Shown here: positions 35,321 to 43,150 of the stretch, one piece after another
How positions within the stretch are numbered: the first letter of the stretch is position 1
How the letters are laid out: each line of letters begins with the position of its first letter
NCBI RefSeq assembly: GCF_039538005.1
Contig: NZ_BAABBO010000011.1
Span: 296,095-360,094 of the forward strand
Length of the DNA stretch: 64,000 bases
From: Allohahella marinimesophila
GTDB taxonomy: Bacteria > Pseudomonadota > Gammaproteobacteria > Pseudomonadales > Oleiphilaceae
Reading direction: 5' to 3'
Position numbers and translations under genes: made by a program
Notes under the pieces: model-generated
What the model was told of the DNA's origin: nothing
Database searches by the model: none
What the model saw: the letters and a program-made list of their open reading frames with translations, nothing else

Positions 35321-36220
35321 ATGGCCACTATAGCCTTCATAGGACTGGGTAACATGGGCGCGCCAATGGCGACGAATCTGCTCAAGGCCGGGCACAAGGT
35401 CTGTGTGTTCGATCTGTCAGAGACCGCAATGGCGGGGCTGGCAGAAGCAGGCGCGACACTTGCCGAGAGCCTCCACGATGTCGTCAAGGATGCGGAAGTG
35501 GTCATCTCGATGTTACCGGCCGGCAAGCACGTCGAACAGGTCTATCTGGGCGAGGCGGGCCTGCTGGGAGCACTTCCGGAAGGCACCCTGGTGATCGACT
35601 GTTCGACCATCGCCCCCGAAACCGCCAGACGCGTTGCTGGTGAAGCCCTTCATCGGGGCATCGATCTCCTCGACGCACCGGTATCCGGCGGGGTAGGTGG
35701 TGCAAAGGCAGGTACCCTGACCTTCATCTGTGGCGGCGAAGTGGATGCTTTCGACAGGGCCAGTCCTATCCTCAACGACATGGGGAAGAACATGTTTCAC
35801 GCCGGGCCTCATGGCGCCGGTCAGGTAGCCAAGATCTGCAATAACATGCTGCTGGCCATTCTGATGAACGGCACTTGTGAGGCGCTGGCGCTCGGTGAGA
35901 AGAATGGCCTGGACCCGGCAGTCCTTTCCGAGATCATGCGTCAGAGCTCTGGCGGAAACTGGGCGCTCAACGTTTATAACCCGTGGCCTGGTGTCATGGA
36001 TGGCGTGCCGGCTTCTAACGACTACAAGGGTGGCTTCCTTGTTGACCTGATGAACAAGGATCTTGGTCTGGCTTTCGATAATGCCGACCGAAACAAAGCG
36101 CCTATTCCCATGGGGGCTCTGGCTCGCAACATGTTCCTGCTCCATGCCCAGCAGGGGAATGGCCAACTGGACTTCTCCAGTATCCAGCGGATGTATCGCG
36201 GGGCGGAAAAAGGTGAATAA
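35321..36220 (+). CDS. mmsB: 3-hydroxyisobutyrate dehydrogenase
   Basis: MmsB oxidises 3-hydroxyisobutyrate to methylmalonate semialdehyde with NAD, which MmsA then uses. The 299-residue protein has the N-terminal Rossmann motif FIGLGNMGAPMATNLLKAGH, the substrate motif DAPVSGGVGGAKAGTLTFI and the catalytic Lys in GAGQVAKICNNMLLA. The ribosome-binding site AGGAGAG precedes the ATG. It is the last gene of the operon; a hairpin follows seven bases after the stop codon. Confidence 0.95.
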   Translation: MATIAFIGLGNMGAPMATNLLKAGHKVCVFDLSETAMAGLAEAGATLAESLHDVVKDAEVVISMLPAGKHVEQVYLGEAGLLGALPEGTLVIDCSTIAPETARRVAGEALHRGIDLLDAPVSGGVGGAKAGTLTFICGGEVDAFDRASPILNDMGKNMFHAGPHGAGQVAKICNNMLLAILMNGTCEALALGEKNGLDPAVLSEIMRQSSGGNWALNVYNPWPGVMDGVPASNDYKGGFLVDLMNKDLGLAFDNADRNKAPIPMGALARNMFLLHAQQGNGQLDFSSIQRMYRGAEKGE

Positions 36221-36226
36221 AGCTGA

Positions 36227-36251
36227 CTGGCGCCACAGTTTCTGGCGCTAG
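36227..36251 (+). terminator. Hairpin after mmsB, possible terminator without U-tract
   Basis: CTGGCGCCA and TGGCGCTAG can pair over nine positions (one G-T) around a seven-base loop, directly after the mmsB stop. No run of T follows, so it may act as an mRNA 3'-end stabiliser or a Rho-assisted terminator rather than an intrinsic one. Confidence 0.45.
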
Positions 36252-36329
36252 ATTACCTGGCAGGTCTGATTGGCAGCATACGACGTACCTCAGCTTCAGT
36301 AGTCACCAAAGCTGTTGGGGGTGTATCTG

Positions 36330-36800
36330 ATGGCCAACATTCGCAGCTCTGTGCATACCCTGTTTTTTCCTGTTCTGCTTCTTCTGATCGCCTGTGACAT
36401 GCCTCAGGACCCTGAGGACACCTTCGAGCGCGCCACTGATGGCCCTGTCCGCGTAGGGCTGACCGGGCACTCGCCGTGGGTAATCATCGAGGACGGCCAA
36501 TACTCGGGCACGGAAGTTCAACTCGTACAGGCCTTCAGCGACAAGATTGGTAGCCGTATCGAGTGGCATGAAGGCTCAGAAAGTGTCCTGCTCGAATCAC
36601 TCAAGCGACATGAGCTGGATCTGGTGATTGGTGGCCTGAAGAAGTCCATTCCGTGGAAAACCGTTGCCTTCACCAAACCCTACATGACCATAGGCCAGGA
36701 CAAGCATGTCATGGCCGTACCACTCGGCGAGAATCGTTGGTTGCTGGAGCTGGAGAAGTTCCTCAATAGTCCACCTGCAAAGGAGATTATGGAGCGATGA
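36330..36800 (+). CDS. Short periplasmic-binding-protein-like lipoprotein, partner of the CDF transporter
   Basis: From the ATG at 36330 (GGGGGTG upstream) the protein has 156 residues. It has a lipoprotein signal peptide with lipobox LIAC (Cys about residue 22), then one lobe of a type 2 solute-binding fold: VRVGLTGHSPWVIIEDG, GTEVQLVQAFS, LKRHELDLVIGGLKKS and KTVAFTKPYMTIG. Full-length amino-acid-binding proteins are about 100 residues longer, so this is either a reduced family or a fragment; the reading frame itself is clean. The stop overlaps the CDF gene start (ATGA), indicating joint function. Confidence 0.75.
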   Translation: MANIRSSVHTLFFPVLLLLIACDMPQDPEDTFERATDGPVRVGLTGHSPWVIIEDGQYSGTEVQLVQAFSDKIGSRIEWHEGSESVLLESLKRHELDLVIGGLKKSIPWKTVAFTKPYMTIGQDKHVMAVPLGENRWLLELEKFLNSPPAKEIMER

Positions 36801-37831
36801 AAAAAGGCACCGGGTTCGAGTTTCCCCCTGAACAGACCGAGGCGATGCGGAAGGCTCGCCGCCTCGAGTGGTGGACGATCGCCTATCTCCTTTCCGTGAT
36901 CGTACTGATGTACCTGACGATGGGTTCTTCACAGGCCATGAAGACAGCCTGGATGGAAGATATGCTGAGCCTGATCCCGCCGGTCGTTTTGCTTGTTGCC
37001 AGCCGGTTCGCTCACAAGACGCCCGATGCCCGCTTTCCCTATGGATATCACCGCGTAGTGTCCATCGCCTTCCTGTGCGCATCGATAGCCCTGTTCACCA
37101 TGGGTTCGCTGCTACTGTACGACGCGTTGAGCAAGCTCGTAATGCAGGAACATCCAACGATCGGCGGCATGACGATTGCCGGCACGACCTTCTGGCAAGG
37201 CTGGGCGATGTATCCCGTGCTGATCTGGGGGGCTATTCCACCATTCTTTCTCGGGCGGGCAAAAATGCCGCTGGCGGAAAAGATTCACGACAAGGTGCTA
37301 TATGCCGACGCCGATATGAACAAGGCCGACTGGATGACGGCTGCCGCGGCAATGGTGGGTATAACAGGTGTCGGGCTGGGCTACTGGTGGGCCGACGCCG
37401 TTGCGGCTGCCGCCATTTCCACGTCTATTCTCAGGGATGGCTGGAGCAATCTGAAGCAGGTTGTACTGGATCTGATGGATGAGTCGCCCGAGCAGGTCGA
37501 CCGTTCGGGTAGCGATGACCTGCCCAGCCAGGTCAGTCGACATCTGAAGCAGATGGCCTGGATCGATGATGCTCAGGTGCGGATGCGTGAAGACGGCCAT
37601 GTCTACTTTGGCGAGGCCTTCATTCGAATCAATGACGACACACAACTGACCCGAAAACTCCACGAGGCTACGATCAGCTGTCGAAAGCTGAACTGGCGCG
37701 TCCATGATATTGTGCTGGTGCCGGTCGTCTCTCTTGATGCGCCTATCGGCACATTAAAGGACGTTGACCGGCCAAGTGGCGAGGATCAAAAGGCGGGCAG
37801 TCGGATCAGAGGCCCAGCTGTTTCGCAATGA
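36797..37831 (+). CDS. Cation diffusion facilitator family transporter
   Basis: A 344-residue CDF protein, normally a proton-coupled exporter of zinc, iron, manganese or similar metals. There are about five to six membrane helices (first near 25-45). Likely metal residues lie in AWMEDMLSLIPP and YADADMNKADW, where typical CDF proteins have Asp/His pairs. RFPYGYHRV is a common family loop. The C-terminal cytoplasmic domain (about 240-320) shows the CDF dimerisation pattern with VRMREDGHVYFGEAFIRIND. The metal is not predictable. Its 3' end overlaps the convergent acyl-CoA dehydrogenase gene by 26 bases. Confidence 0.87.
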   Translation: MKKGTGFEFPPEQTEAMRKARRLEWWTIAYLLSVIVLMYLTMGSSQAMKTAWMEDMLSLIPPVVLLVASRFAHKTPDARFPYGYHRVVSIAFLCASIALFTMGSLLLYDALSKLVMQEHPTIGGMTIAGTTFWQGWAMYPVLIWGAIPPFFLGRAKMPLAEKIHDKVLYADADMNKADWMTAAAAMVGITGVGLGYWWADAVAAAAISTSILRDGWSNLKQVVLDLMDESPEQVDRSGSDDLPSQVSRHLKQMAWIDDAQVRMREDGHVYFGEAFIRINDDTQLTRKLHEATISCRKLNWRVHDIVLVPVVSLDAPIGTLKDVDRPSGEDQKAGSRIRGPAVSQ

Positions 37832-38957
37832 TCTCGTTCATGATCTCACGGGTACCGCCGCCGATTGACAGGATTCGGGAGTCACGATAGAGACGCTCCA
37901 CCAGTGTCCCACGCATGTAGCCCATGCCACCAAAAATTTGCACGGCTTCGTGCGTGACTGAGTCGGCCGCATCAGTGGCGAGATTCTTGGCCATCGAAAT
38001 CTCCTTCACCGGGTTCTTGCCGGCCTGAATGAGTTCGGCGGCGTAGTAGGTGTACTGGCGGGCAATTTCCACCTGCGAAGCCATGTCCACCAGCTTGTGC
38101 TTCAGCACCTGAAAGCGACTGATCGGTCTGCCGAAAGCCTGCCGTTGCTTCGCATAAGCGAGGGCTTCGTCGTAGGCCAGCTGAGCCGTCATGTAAGCCA
38201 TGATGGCCAGTGACAGGCGTTCCATCAGAAAGTTCGCCATTATCGCCACGAAGCCTGCGTTTTCGACGCCGATGAGATGGTCGGCAGGCACTAGGCAATC
38301 GTCGAAGAACAATTCTGCGGTATCGCTGGCCCACCAGCCCATTTTTTTCAGGTTTTGGCCGCGTGTGAAGCCCGGTGTGTCGCGTTCTACGACAATCAGA
38401 CTGATGCCGCCATGACCTTCGCCTCCGGTTCGCACGGCCACCGTGTAGTAGTCAGCGCGGATTCCGCTTGTGATGAAGGTCTTGCTGCCGTTGATGCGAT
38501 AATGATCGCCTTCCCGTACCGCTCGGGTGGCCAGGCTGGCCACATCCGAGCCGCCACCAGCTTCAGTGATCGCCAGCGCGGCAATTTTTCTGCCGGCCAG
38601 CACTTCGGGAACGATGCGTTCCTTCAAGGCAGGCTTCGCCCACTTGGCTATGGGCGGTAGTGCAATGTCGAGCGAACCCAGACCAGCTACCAGGCCGCCC
38701 GAGCCGGACCGCATGAGTTCTTCGGAGGCTGCGATCTTCATGAAAACGTCATTTTCCCCACTACCACCCCACCGTTCTGCATAGCCAATACCAAGGATGC
38801 CAGCCTCACCTGCCGTCTCGTAAAGCTCACGAGGGAATGTACCAGCCTCTTCCCACTCATGGACAAAGGGCAGAATGTGCTGCTGCACGAATCGGTTGAC
38901 GGTGTGCCTGACCTGGCTGTGGGCGTCATCAAATGGCATGGGGCGGAAGTCCTTCAT
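37806..38957 (-). CDS. Acyl-CoA dehydrogenase (substrate unknown)
   Basis: A typical ACAD of about 383 residues. ALAITEAGGGSDVASLATRA is the FAD/substrate loop, and RQAFGRPISRFQVLKHKL and VQIFGGMGYMRGTLVERLYR are family motifs. At the C-terminus, where short-chain enzymes have EGTNE, this one reads SIGGGTREIM, so the catalytic base must be elsewhere, as in long-chain and isovaleryl-type enzymes. The frame opens at a TTG (38987); the ATGs at 38957 and 38939 are more plausible starts. It is not adjacent to the other fatty or branched-chain genes on its strand, so the substrate stays open. Confidence 0.87.
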   Translation of the reverse strand: MKDFRPMPFDDAHSQVRHTVNRFVQQHILPFVHEWEEAGTFPRELYETAGEAGILGIGYAERWGGSGENDVFMKIAASEELMRSGSGGLVAGLGSLDIALPPIAKWAKPALKERIVPEVLAGRKIAALAITEAGGGSDVASLATRAVREGDHYRINGSKTFITSGIRADYYTVAVRTGGEGHGGISLIVVERDTPGFTRGQNLKKMGWWASDTAELFFDDCLVPADHLIGVENAGFVAIMANFLMERLSLAIMAYMTAQLAYDEALAYAKQRQAFGRPISRFQVLKHKLVDMASQVEIARQYTYYAAELIQAGKNPVKEISMAKNLATDAADSVTHEAVQIFGGMGYMRGTLVERLYRDSRILSIGGGTREIMNEIIAKQLGL

Positions 38958-39021
38958 CGTCGAAACAGGTGAGTCGCAGCTTATCAATCACCCAAAAACC
39001 AAGCAAGCGCTTGGTTTGTAT

Positions 39022-39061
39022 TTGCCATGAAAATGTCACATTAACTCAACCGTTCTGTCAC
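39022..39061 (+). promoter_or_regulatory. Predicted PHO box upstream of phoX
   Basis: TTGCCATGAAAATGTCAC (39022-39039) matches the PHO box layout (7-mer, 4-bp spacer, 7-mer). A further CTGTCAC at 39055 stands exactly 22 bases after the second unit, so 7-mers occur on an 11-bp period with one weak member at 39044. It lies 59-98 bases before the phoX start. A gene for a phosphate-releasing enzyme is the expected target. Confidence 0.75.
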
Positions 39062-39119
39062 TTTCGCTACCTACTCTGGCTCCTCCAATACACTAGATAT
39101 CGCCCCGTCGGAGCTGTTC

Positions 39120-41159
39120 ATGAGCAAGGCAACCTTTGATCCCAAGACTTATAACCTCAGCGGTAACGAAGCATTTGCGTCGGTACTCGATAAGCATCTG
39201 TCCCGCCGCGGCCTCATCAAAGGTGGTCTTGGGGTAGCTGGCCTTTCACTGCTGTCAGGATTCGGCCTGACCGGCTGTAGCGATGACGACAAGTCTTCAG
39301 CAGTTCGCGGCACGCTCGGTAGCAGCAGCGAGACGCTTGGCTTCAACTCCATTCCTGGCTCGAAGACCGATGCCGTGGTCGTTCCTGAAGGCTACAATGC
39401 CCGCGTGCTTGCGCCGTGGGGCACACCACTGAACAACACTGCTCAGGCGTTTAAGGCTGACGGCACCAACTCTGCATCTGACCAGGAAAATGCGGTCGGC
39501 ATGCACCATGACGGCATGCATTTCTTCCCCATCGACGGCAGCTCCACAGACGGTTTGCTTGTGATCAACCATGAGTATATCGATGCCAACGCGCTGCACC
39601 CCGACGGACCTACCATCGATCCGGTAACAGAGCTGCGTACCAGCGCCGAAGAGATCCGCAAGGAAATCAACGCTCACGGTGTATGCGTCGTTCGTGTGCA
39701 GTTGGTCAACGGCGAATGGCAAGTGGTAGAGAACGATCCACTGAACAGACGTTTTACCCACGCTACCGAAATGGATATCGCAGGCCCGCTACGTAACTCT
39801 CCAGTGCTCCAGACACGATACTCGCCAGCTGGTGATGTGACCCGCGGCACCTCCAACAACTGTGGGAATGGTGCGACCCCATGGGGCACGTACCTGACCT
39901 GTGAAGAGAACTGGCCTGGCTATTTCATGAACTCGGCGTCAAGCCGACCCGCTGACCAGGATCGGCTTGGCCTGCCAGATGACGGTACCCGCTACGGCTG
40001 GCACCACCTGGCAGGAGATCCATCAGAAGTGGATCAGGAGTTTGCCCGCTTCGACAACACGCCGACAGGCGCTTCCGCGCTCGAAGATTACCGCAACGAG
40101 GCTAATGGTTTTGGCTATACGGTCGAGATCGATCCTTACAATCCGACAGCCAAGGCTGTGAAACGTACTGCCCTGGGCCGCTTCAGACAGGAAAGCCGCA
40201 GCTTCGGACCGCTGGTCGAAGGCGAGCCTGTAGTCAGCTATGCCGGTCACGATGCCCAGTTCGAATACATATACAAATTCGTTTCTGATGCGCTGTGGAC
40301 GGCCGCTGACGCAAACCCCGCTGATCGCCTGGCAACTGGTGCGAAATATATGGATGCGGGCACATTGTATGTGGCGCGTTTCAATGCAGACGGCACAGGT
40401 GACTGGTTGCCCTTGACGCTCGATAGTGTCACGACTGATGGCCAGACTTTAGGTAGTCTGTTCGCCACTCAGGCCGATATTATCCTGAATACACCTGGCG
40501 CTGCTGATGCCGTAGGTGCCACGCCAATGGATCGACCTGAGTGGGTGGCAGTCGATCCCATCAACGGTACCGTCTACTTCACCCTTACCAATAATACCGA
40601 TCGTGAAGAGCCCAACTCGCCGAATCCAAGGATCCAGAACGAGTTCGGTCATATCGTTCGCTGGAACGAAGATGGCGTCGACCGCTTCAACTGGGATATC
40701 TTTATCTTCGGTTCGCCAGCAGATGGTGACGCTGACACCAACCGGTCCGGTCTCACCGATGCCAACCAGTTCGCGAGCCCAGATGGCCTCATCTTTGATC
40801 CGCGCGGCATCATGTGGATTCAGACCGACAACGGCGCCGATGCGGTGACAGAAGAGACCAACGATCAGATGCTGGCGGTCATCCCTTCCAAGCTGCGTGA
40901 CGGCAATAACGATCAGCGCGTAGTAGACAGCTCGAATCAGAGTGAAGTACGCAGGTTCTTCGTTGGCCCGAACGGCTGTGAAGTAACAGGCCTTGCTTAC
41001 ACGCCTGATTACACGACTTTCTTCGTCAACATCCAGCATCCAGGAAACTGGCCATTCAGCGACAATGCAGCGGAAGTCACGCCAGAGGGCGTCACCGTAA
41101 GGCCACGTGCTGCCACAGTGGTTGTACGCAGGAACGATGGCGGACCAATAGGGGTTTGA
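39120..41159 (+). CDS. phoX: PhoX-family alkaline phosphatase, Tat-exported
   Basis: PhoX enzymes are calcium/iron-dependent phosphomonoesterases exported folded by the Tat system and common in marine bacteria. The 679-residue protein has a twin-arginine signal (SRRGLIKGG, residues 28-36) set behind an N-terminal extension of about 27 residues, followed by a hydrophobic stretch ending in LTGC. That Cys could make it a Tat lipoprotein. Family stretches include GLLVINHEYID, GTYLTCEENWPGYF, RFRQESRSFGPLVEGE and GNGATPWGT. The PHO box upstream supports phosphate control. Strictly this is a PhoX/DUF839 assignment; activity is inferred. Confidence 0.9.
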   Translation: MSKATFDPKTYNLSGNEAFASVLDKHLSRRGLIKGGLGVAGLSLLSGFGLTGCSDDDKSSAVRGTLGSSSETLGFNSIPGSKTDAVVVPEGYNARVLAPWGTPLNNTAQAFKADGTNSASDQENAVGMHHDGMHFFPIDGSSTDGLLVINHEYIDANALHPDGPTIDPVTELRTSAEEIRKEINAHGVCVVRVQLVNGEWQVVENDPLNRRFTHATEMDIAGPLRNSPVLQTRYSPAGDVTRGTSNNCGNGATPWGTYLTCEENWPGYFMNSASSRPADQDRLGLPDDGTRYGWHHLAGDPSEVDQEFARFDNTPTGASALEDYRNEANGFGYTVEIDPYNPTAKAVKRTALGRFRQESRSFGPLVEGEPVVSYAGHDAQFEYIYKFVSDALWTAADANPADRLATGAKYMDAGTLYVARFNADGTGDWLPLTLDSVTTDGQTLGSLFATQADIILNTPGAADAVGATPMDRPEWVAVDPINGTVYFTLTNNTDREEPNSPNPRIQNEFGHIVRWNEDGVDRFNWDIFIFGSPADGDADTNRSGLTDANQFASPDGLIFDPRGIMWIQTDNGADAVTEETNDQMLAVIPSKLRDGNNDQRVVDSSNQSEVRRFFVGPNGCEVTGLAYTPDYTTFFVNIQHPGNWPFSDNAAEVTPEGVTVRPRAATVVVRRNDGGPIGV

Positions 41160-41165
41160 GTAGGT

Positions 41166-41200
41166 ACTGGTGCTGAAGGCCATCCGGCAGATGCACCAGT
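41166..41200 (+). other. Inverted repeat downstream of phoX
   Basis: ACTGGTGC (41166-41173) and GCACCAGT (41193-41200) form an 8-bp perfect stem around a 19-base loop, seven bases after the phoX stop. The loop is long and no T-run follows, so it is listed as a possible 3'-end structure only. Confidence 0.35.
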
Positions 41201-41264
41201 TCACAATTTGACCTAATATTCGCCGCGAGTAGCCGGACACCGTTCATACGAAGCCTATACTCAG

Positions 41265-41278
41265 AATATGATCATATT
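41265..41278. promoter_or_regulatory. Perfect 14-bp palindrome AATATGATCATATT before the CAP-domain gene
   Basis: A perfect AT-rich palindrome about 30 bases upstream of the CAP-domain lipoprotein start, in an otherwise GC-rich area. The position suits an operator for an unknown dimeric regulator, or a promoter element. Confidence 0.4.
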
Positions 41279-41306
41279 TCATTCTTGAGGGTTGGCTTTG
41301 TTGAAC

Positions 41307-42266
41307 ATGTGGAGAAAGCGTTTGAGCGCGGTCGCGCTGCTGTCTGCGCTTCAGTGGCTCACGGCTTGCGGTGGTTCCTCTGCTGGCGGGTCGGATGACC
41401 TGTCCGGCTCAACGCCAACCGTTCCCGGCGATGGTTCTGGCAGCAATTCGGCGGTGCCTGTCGATGACAGACAGGTCTCCACCGGCAGCTTTTCAGTCAC
41501 ATCCTCCAGCCCCGCCCGTGACAGCACAAATCGCGCCCTGAACGCTGGCGTGAAAATCCTGTTCAACCAGTCCCTCATAGCCAGCACTGTAACCGGCCAG
41601 CATATTCGACTGAGCAACGGTGTCATCCCAGTGATCATTGACCTTCAGTATGAGGCCGGCGAGCGGGAAGTCACCCTCGTGCCAAGTGTGTCGCTAGCAG
41701 CTGATACGCGCTATACAGTCAGCCTTTCCGATGGCTTGATGGCGGAGAACGGAGAGTCCATGAAGGCCCACGAGTGGACCTTTCGCACTGCCCCGAACGT
41801 GGGTTCGACCAGTCAGAGCACAATTGATGACTGCATGAACAGTACCGATCTTGCGATGCTCGACGCCGTGAACAAGGCGCGTGCGGCGGCCAGGTCCTGC
41901 GGTGGCACAAGTCATGGTGCCGTGCCAGCCCTCAGCTGGAGCTGCCAGCTAGATAGTGCAGCCACCAGACATGCCCGTGACATGGTCAACAATAATATCT
42001 TCAGCCATACCGGCAGTGACGGGTCGAGCATGAGTGAGCGGATTACCGCCGCTGGCTACAGTTGGAGCGCAGCGGCAGAGAATATAGCTGCGGGACAGAG
42101 TAGCGTCGGTACGGCCATGAATGGCTGGCTGGCCAGCGAAGGGCACTGTCGGAATATCATGAGCAGCGGTGTCACGCAGTTGGGAGCCGCCCTTGCCACG
42201 GCGGAACCGGGTACTGCAGCGTACAGTCGTTATTGGGTGCAGAATTTCGCGCGTCCCCGACCATAG
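41307..42266 (+). CDS. CAP (SCP/PR-1)-domain lipoprotein with bacterial Ig-like domain
   Basis: A surface lipoprotein of about 319 residues. The signal peptide ends in LTACGG (lipobox Cys about residue 21) and is followed by a Gly/Ser/Asp linker. An SbsA-type Ig-like domain covers about 60-165 (VTSSSPARDSTNRALNAGVK ... MKAHEWTFRT). A C-terminal CAP domain covers about 180-318, with MLDAVNKARAAARSC, HARDMVNNNIFSHTG, AAENIAAGQ and GHCRNIM. Bacterial CAP proteins are of unknown function; some bind lipids or peptidoglycan. Start choice is open: TTG codons at 41292-41303 sit closer to the GAGGG site, the ATG is at 41307. Confidence 0.85.
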   Translation: MWRKRLSAVALLSALQWLTACGGSSAGGSDDLSGSTPTVPGDGSGSNSAVPVDDRQVSTGSFSVTSSSPARDSTNRALNAGVKILFNQSLIASTVTGQHIRLSNGVIPVIIDLQYEAGEREVTLVPSVSLAADTRYTVSLSDGLMAENGESMKAHEWTFRTAPNVGSTSQSTIDDCMNSTDLAMLDAVNKARAAARSCGGTSHGAVPALSWSCQLDSAATRHARDMVNNNIFSHTGSDGSSMSERITAAGYSWSAAAENIAAGQSSVGTAMNGWLASEGHCRNIMSSGVTQLGAALATAEPGTAAYSRYWVQNFARPRP

Positions 42267-42430
42267 GGCCAGATAGTCTTCATACGCCTATTCGCGTGTA
42301 GACAGTTTAAATGGCGTCGCCCAGGCATGCCGGTGACAGTATTGCTGCCCTTGAGGGACATGCGCCCTTGCTTAGTCGAGTGAAAGGTGTGGCGACCGGC
42401 CTTCAGCAGAATTTGAAGAGCTTTCACTAT

Positions 42431-42925
42431 TCAAGGTAGGTAACTCAGTGGGAGGCTCGTCCTGTCCAGCACCCGCTGCAGGACGAAGCTCGAATGCACG
42501 CCGCTGACGCCAGGAATTCGGGTGATCTTGTTCAGCAGAAAATCCTGATAGTGGTCCATGTCCGGTATGGCGACCTTGAGCATGTAGTCGGCCTCCTGTC
42601 CGGTAATGAGATAGCACTCCTGCACTTCCTCAAGTACCTCGATCTGCTTTACGAACGCCTCGAAACGCTCTGGTGTATGCCTGTCCATGCTGATCAGAAT
42701 GATGACCGTGAGCGAAAGTCCCAGTTTCTTGCGATCCAGCAGTGTGACCCGACCAAGTATGATCCCGGCTTCTTCGAGCGCCCTTACTCGCCTCAGACAA
42801 GGCGAAGCTGAGAGGCCAACCTGTTCTGCGAGCTGCTGGTTGGTCAGGCTGGCATTATCCTGTAATGCCGAAAGAATTCGTCTGTCGATTCGATCGAACT
42901 TGTGAATCGTCTTGCCTGGAGTCAT
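42431..42925 (-). CDS. Lrp/AsnC-family transcriptional regulator
   Basis: The 164-residue protein has an N-terminal helix-turn-helix (about 10-60: KFDRIDRRILSALQDNASLT, LAEQVGLSASPCLRRVRALE) and a C-terminal RAM ligand-binding domain (about 70-150: ERFEAFVKQIEVLEEVQECY, GQEADYMLKVAIPDMDHYQDF). Lrp-family members sense amino acids. An inverted repeat lies 38 bases upstream of its start, between it and the divergent leuA, so it may control itself and leuA; direct evidence is absent. Confidence 0.9.
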   Translation of the reverse strand: MTPGKTIHKFDRIDRRILSALQDNASLTNQQLAEQVGLSASPCLRRVRALEEAGIILGRVTLLDRKKLGLSLTVIILISMDRHTPERFEAFVKQIEVLEEVQECYLITGQEADYMLKVAIPDMDHYQDFLLNKITRIPGVSGVHSSFVLQRVLDRTSLPLSYLP

Positions 42926-42962
42926 AAGTTGCTCGAAATCTCTAGTAATTGGCGATTAATTG

Positions 42963-42981
42963 CTATGATTTTTAATCATAG
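42963..42981. promoter_or_regulatory. Inverted repeat CTATGATT-TTT-AATCATAG between lrp-type gene and leuA
   Basis: Two perfect 8-bp arms around a 3-bp AT centre, 38 bases upstream of the Lrp-type start and 170 bases before leuA. Size and AT-rich centre fit an Lrp/AsnC dimer site, so autoregulation is likely. Functional assignment is inferred. Confidence 0.55.
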
Positions 42982-43099
42982 ACGAACTTTGCAATAAAAA
43001 ACCGCTACAACTTGGTTATAGTAGGTGCCATCGAACTGGCCGCGAGCTTCCATGAGAGTGAAACGGCCGATGCTTCACAAGAGCATGTATATTCGATAA

Positions 43100-43113
43100 G
43101 GGGCTCCGGCCCC
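43100..43113 (+). other. Small GC hairpin in the leuA leader
   Basis: GGGGC-TCCG-GCCCC forms a 5-bp GC stem 38 bases before the leuA start, followed by a pyrimidine-rich stretch without a clear T-run. The 225-base leader has no Leu-rich peptide, so classical attenuation is not supported. It may only affect mRNA folding. Confidence 0.3.
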
Positions 43114-43150
43114 ATTTCTTCAAATTCTTCGGAACAGGGATCTCGCTGGT

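Noticed and set aside
43012..43150. Leader-peptide attenuation of leuA
   Set aside because: No short frame with consecutive Leu codons and no alternative terminator structure with a T-run; only a 5-bp GC hairpin is present.
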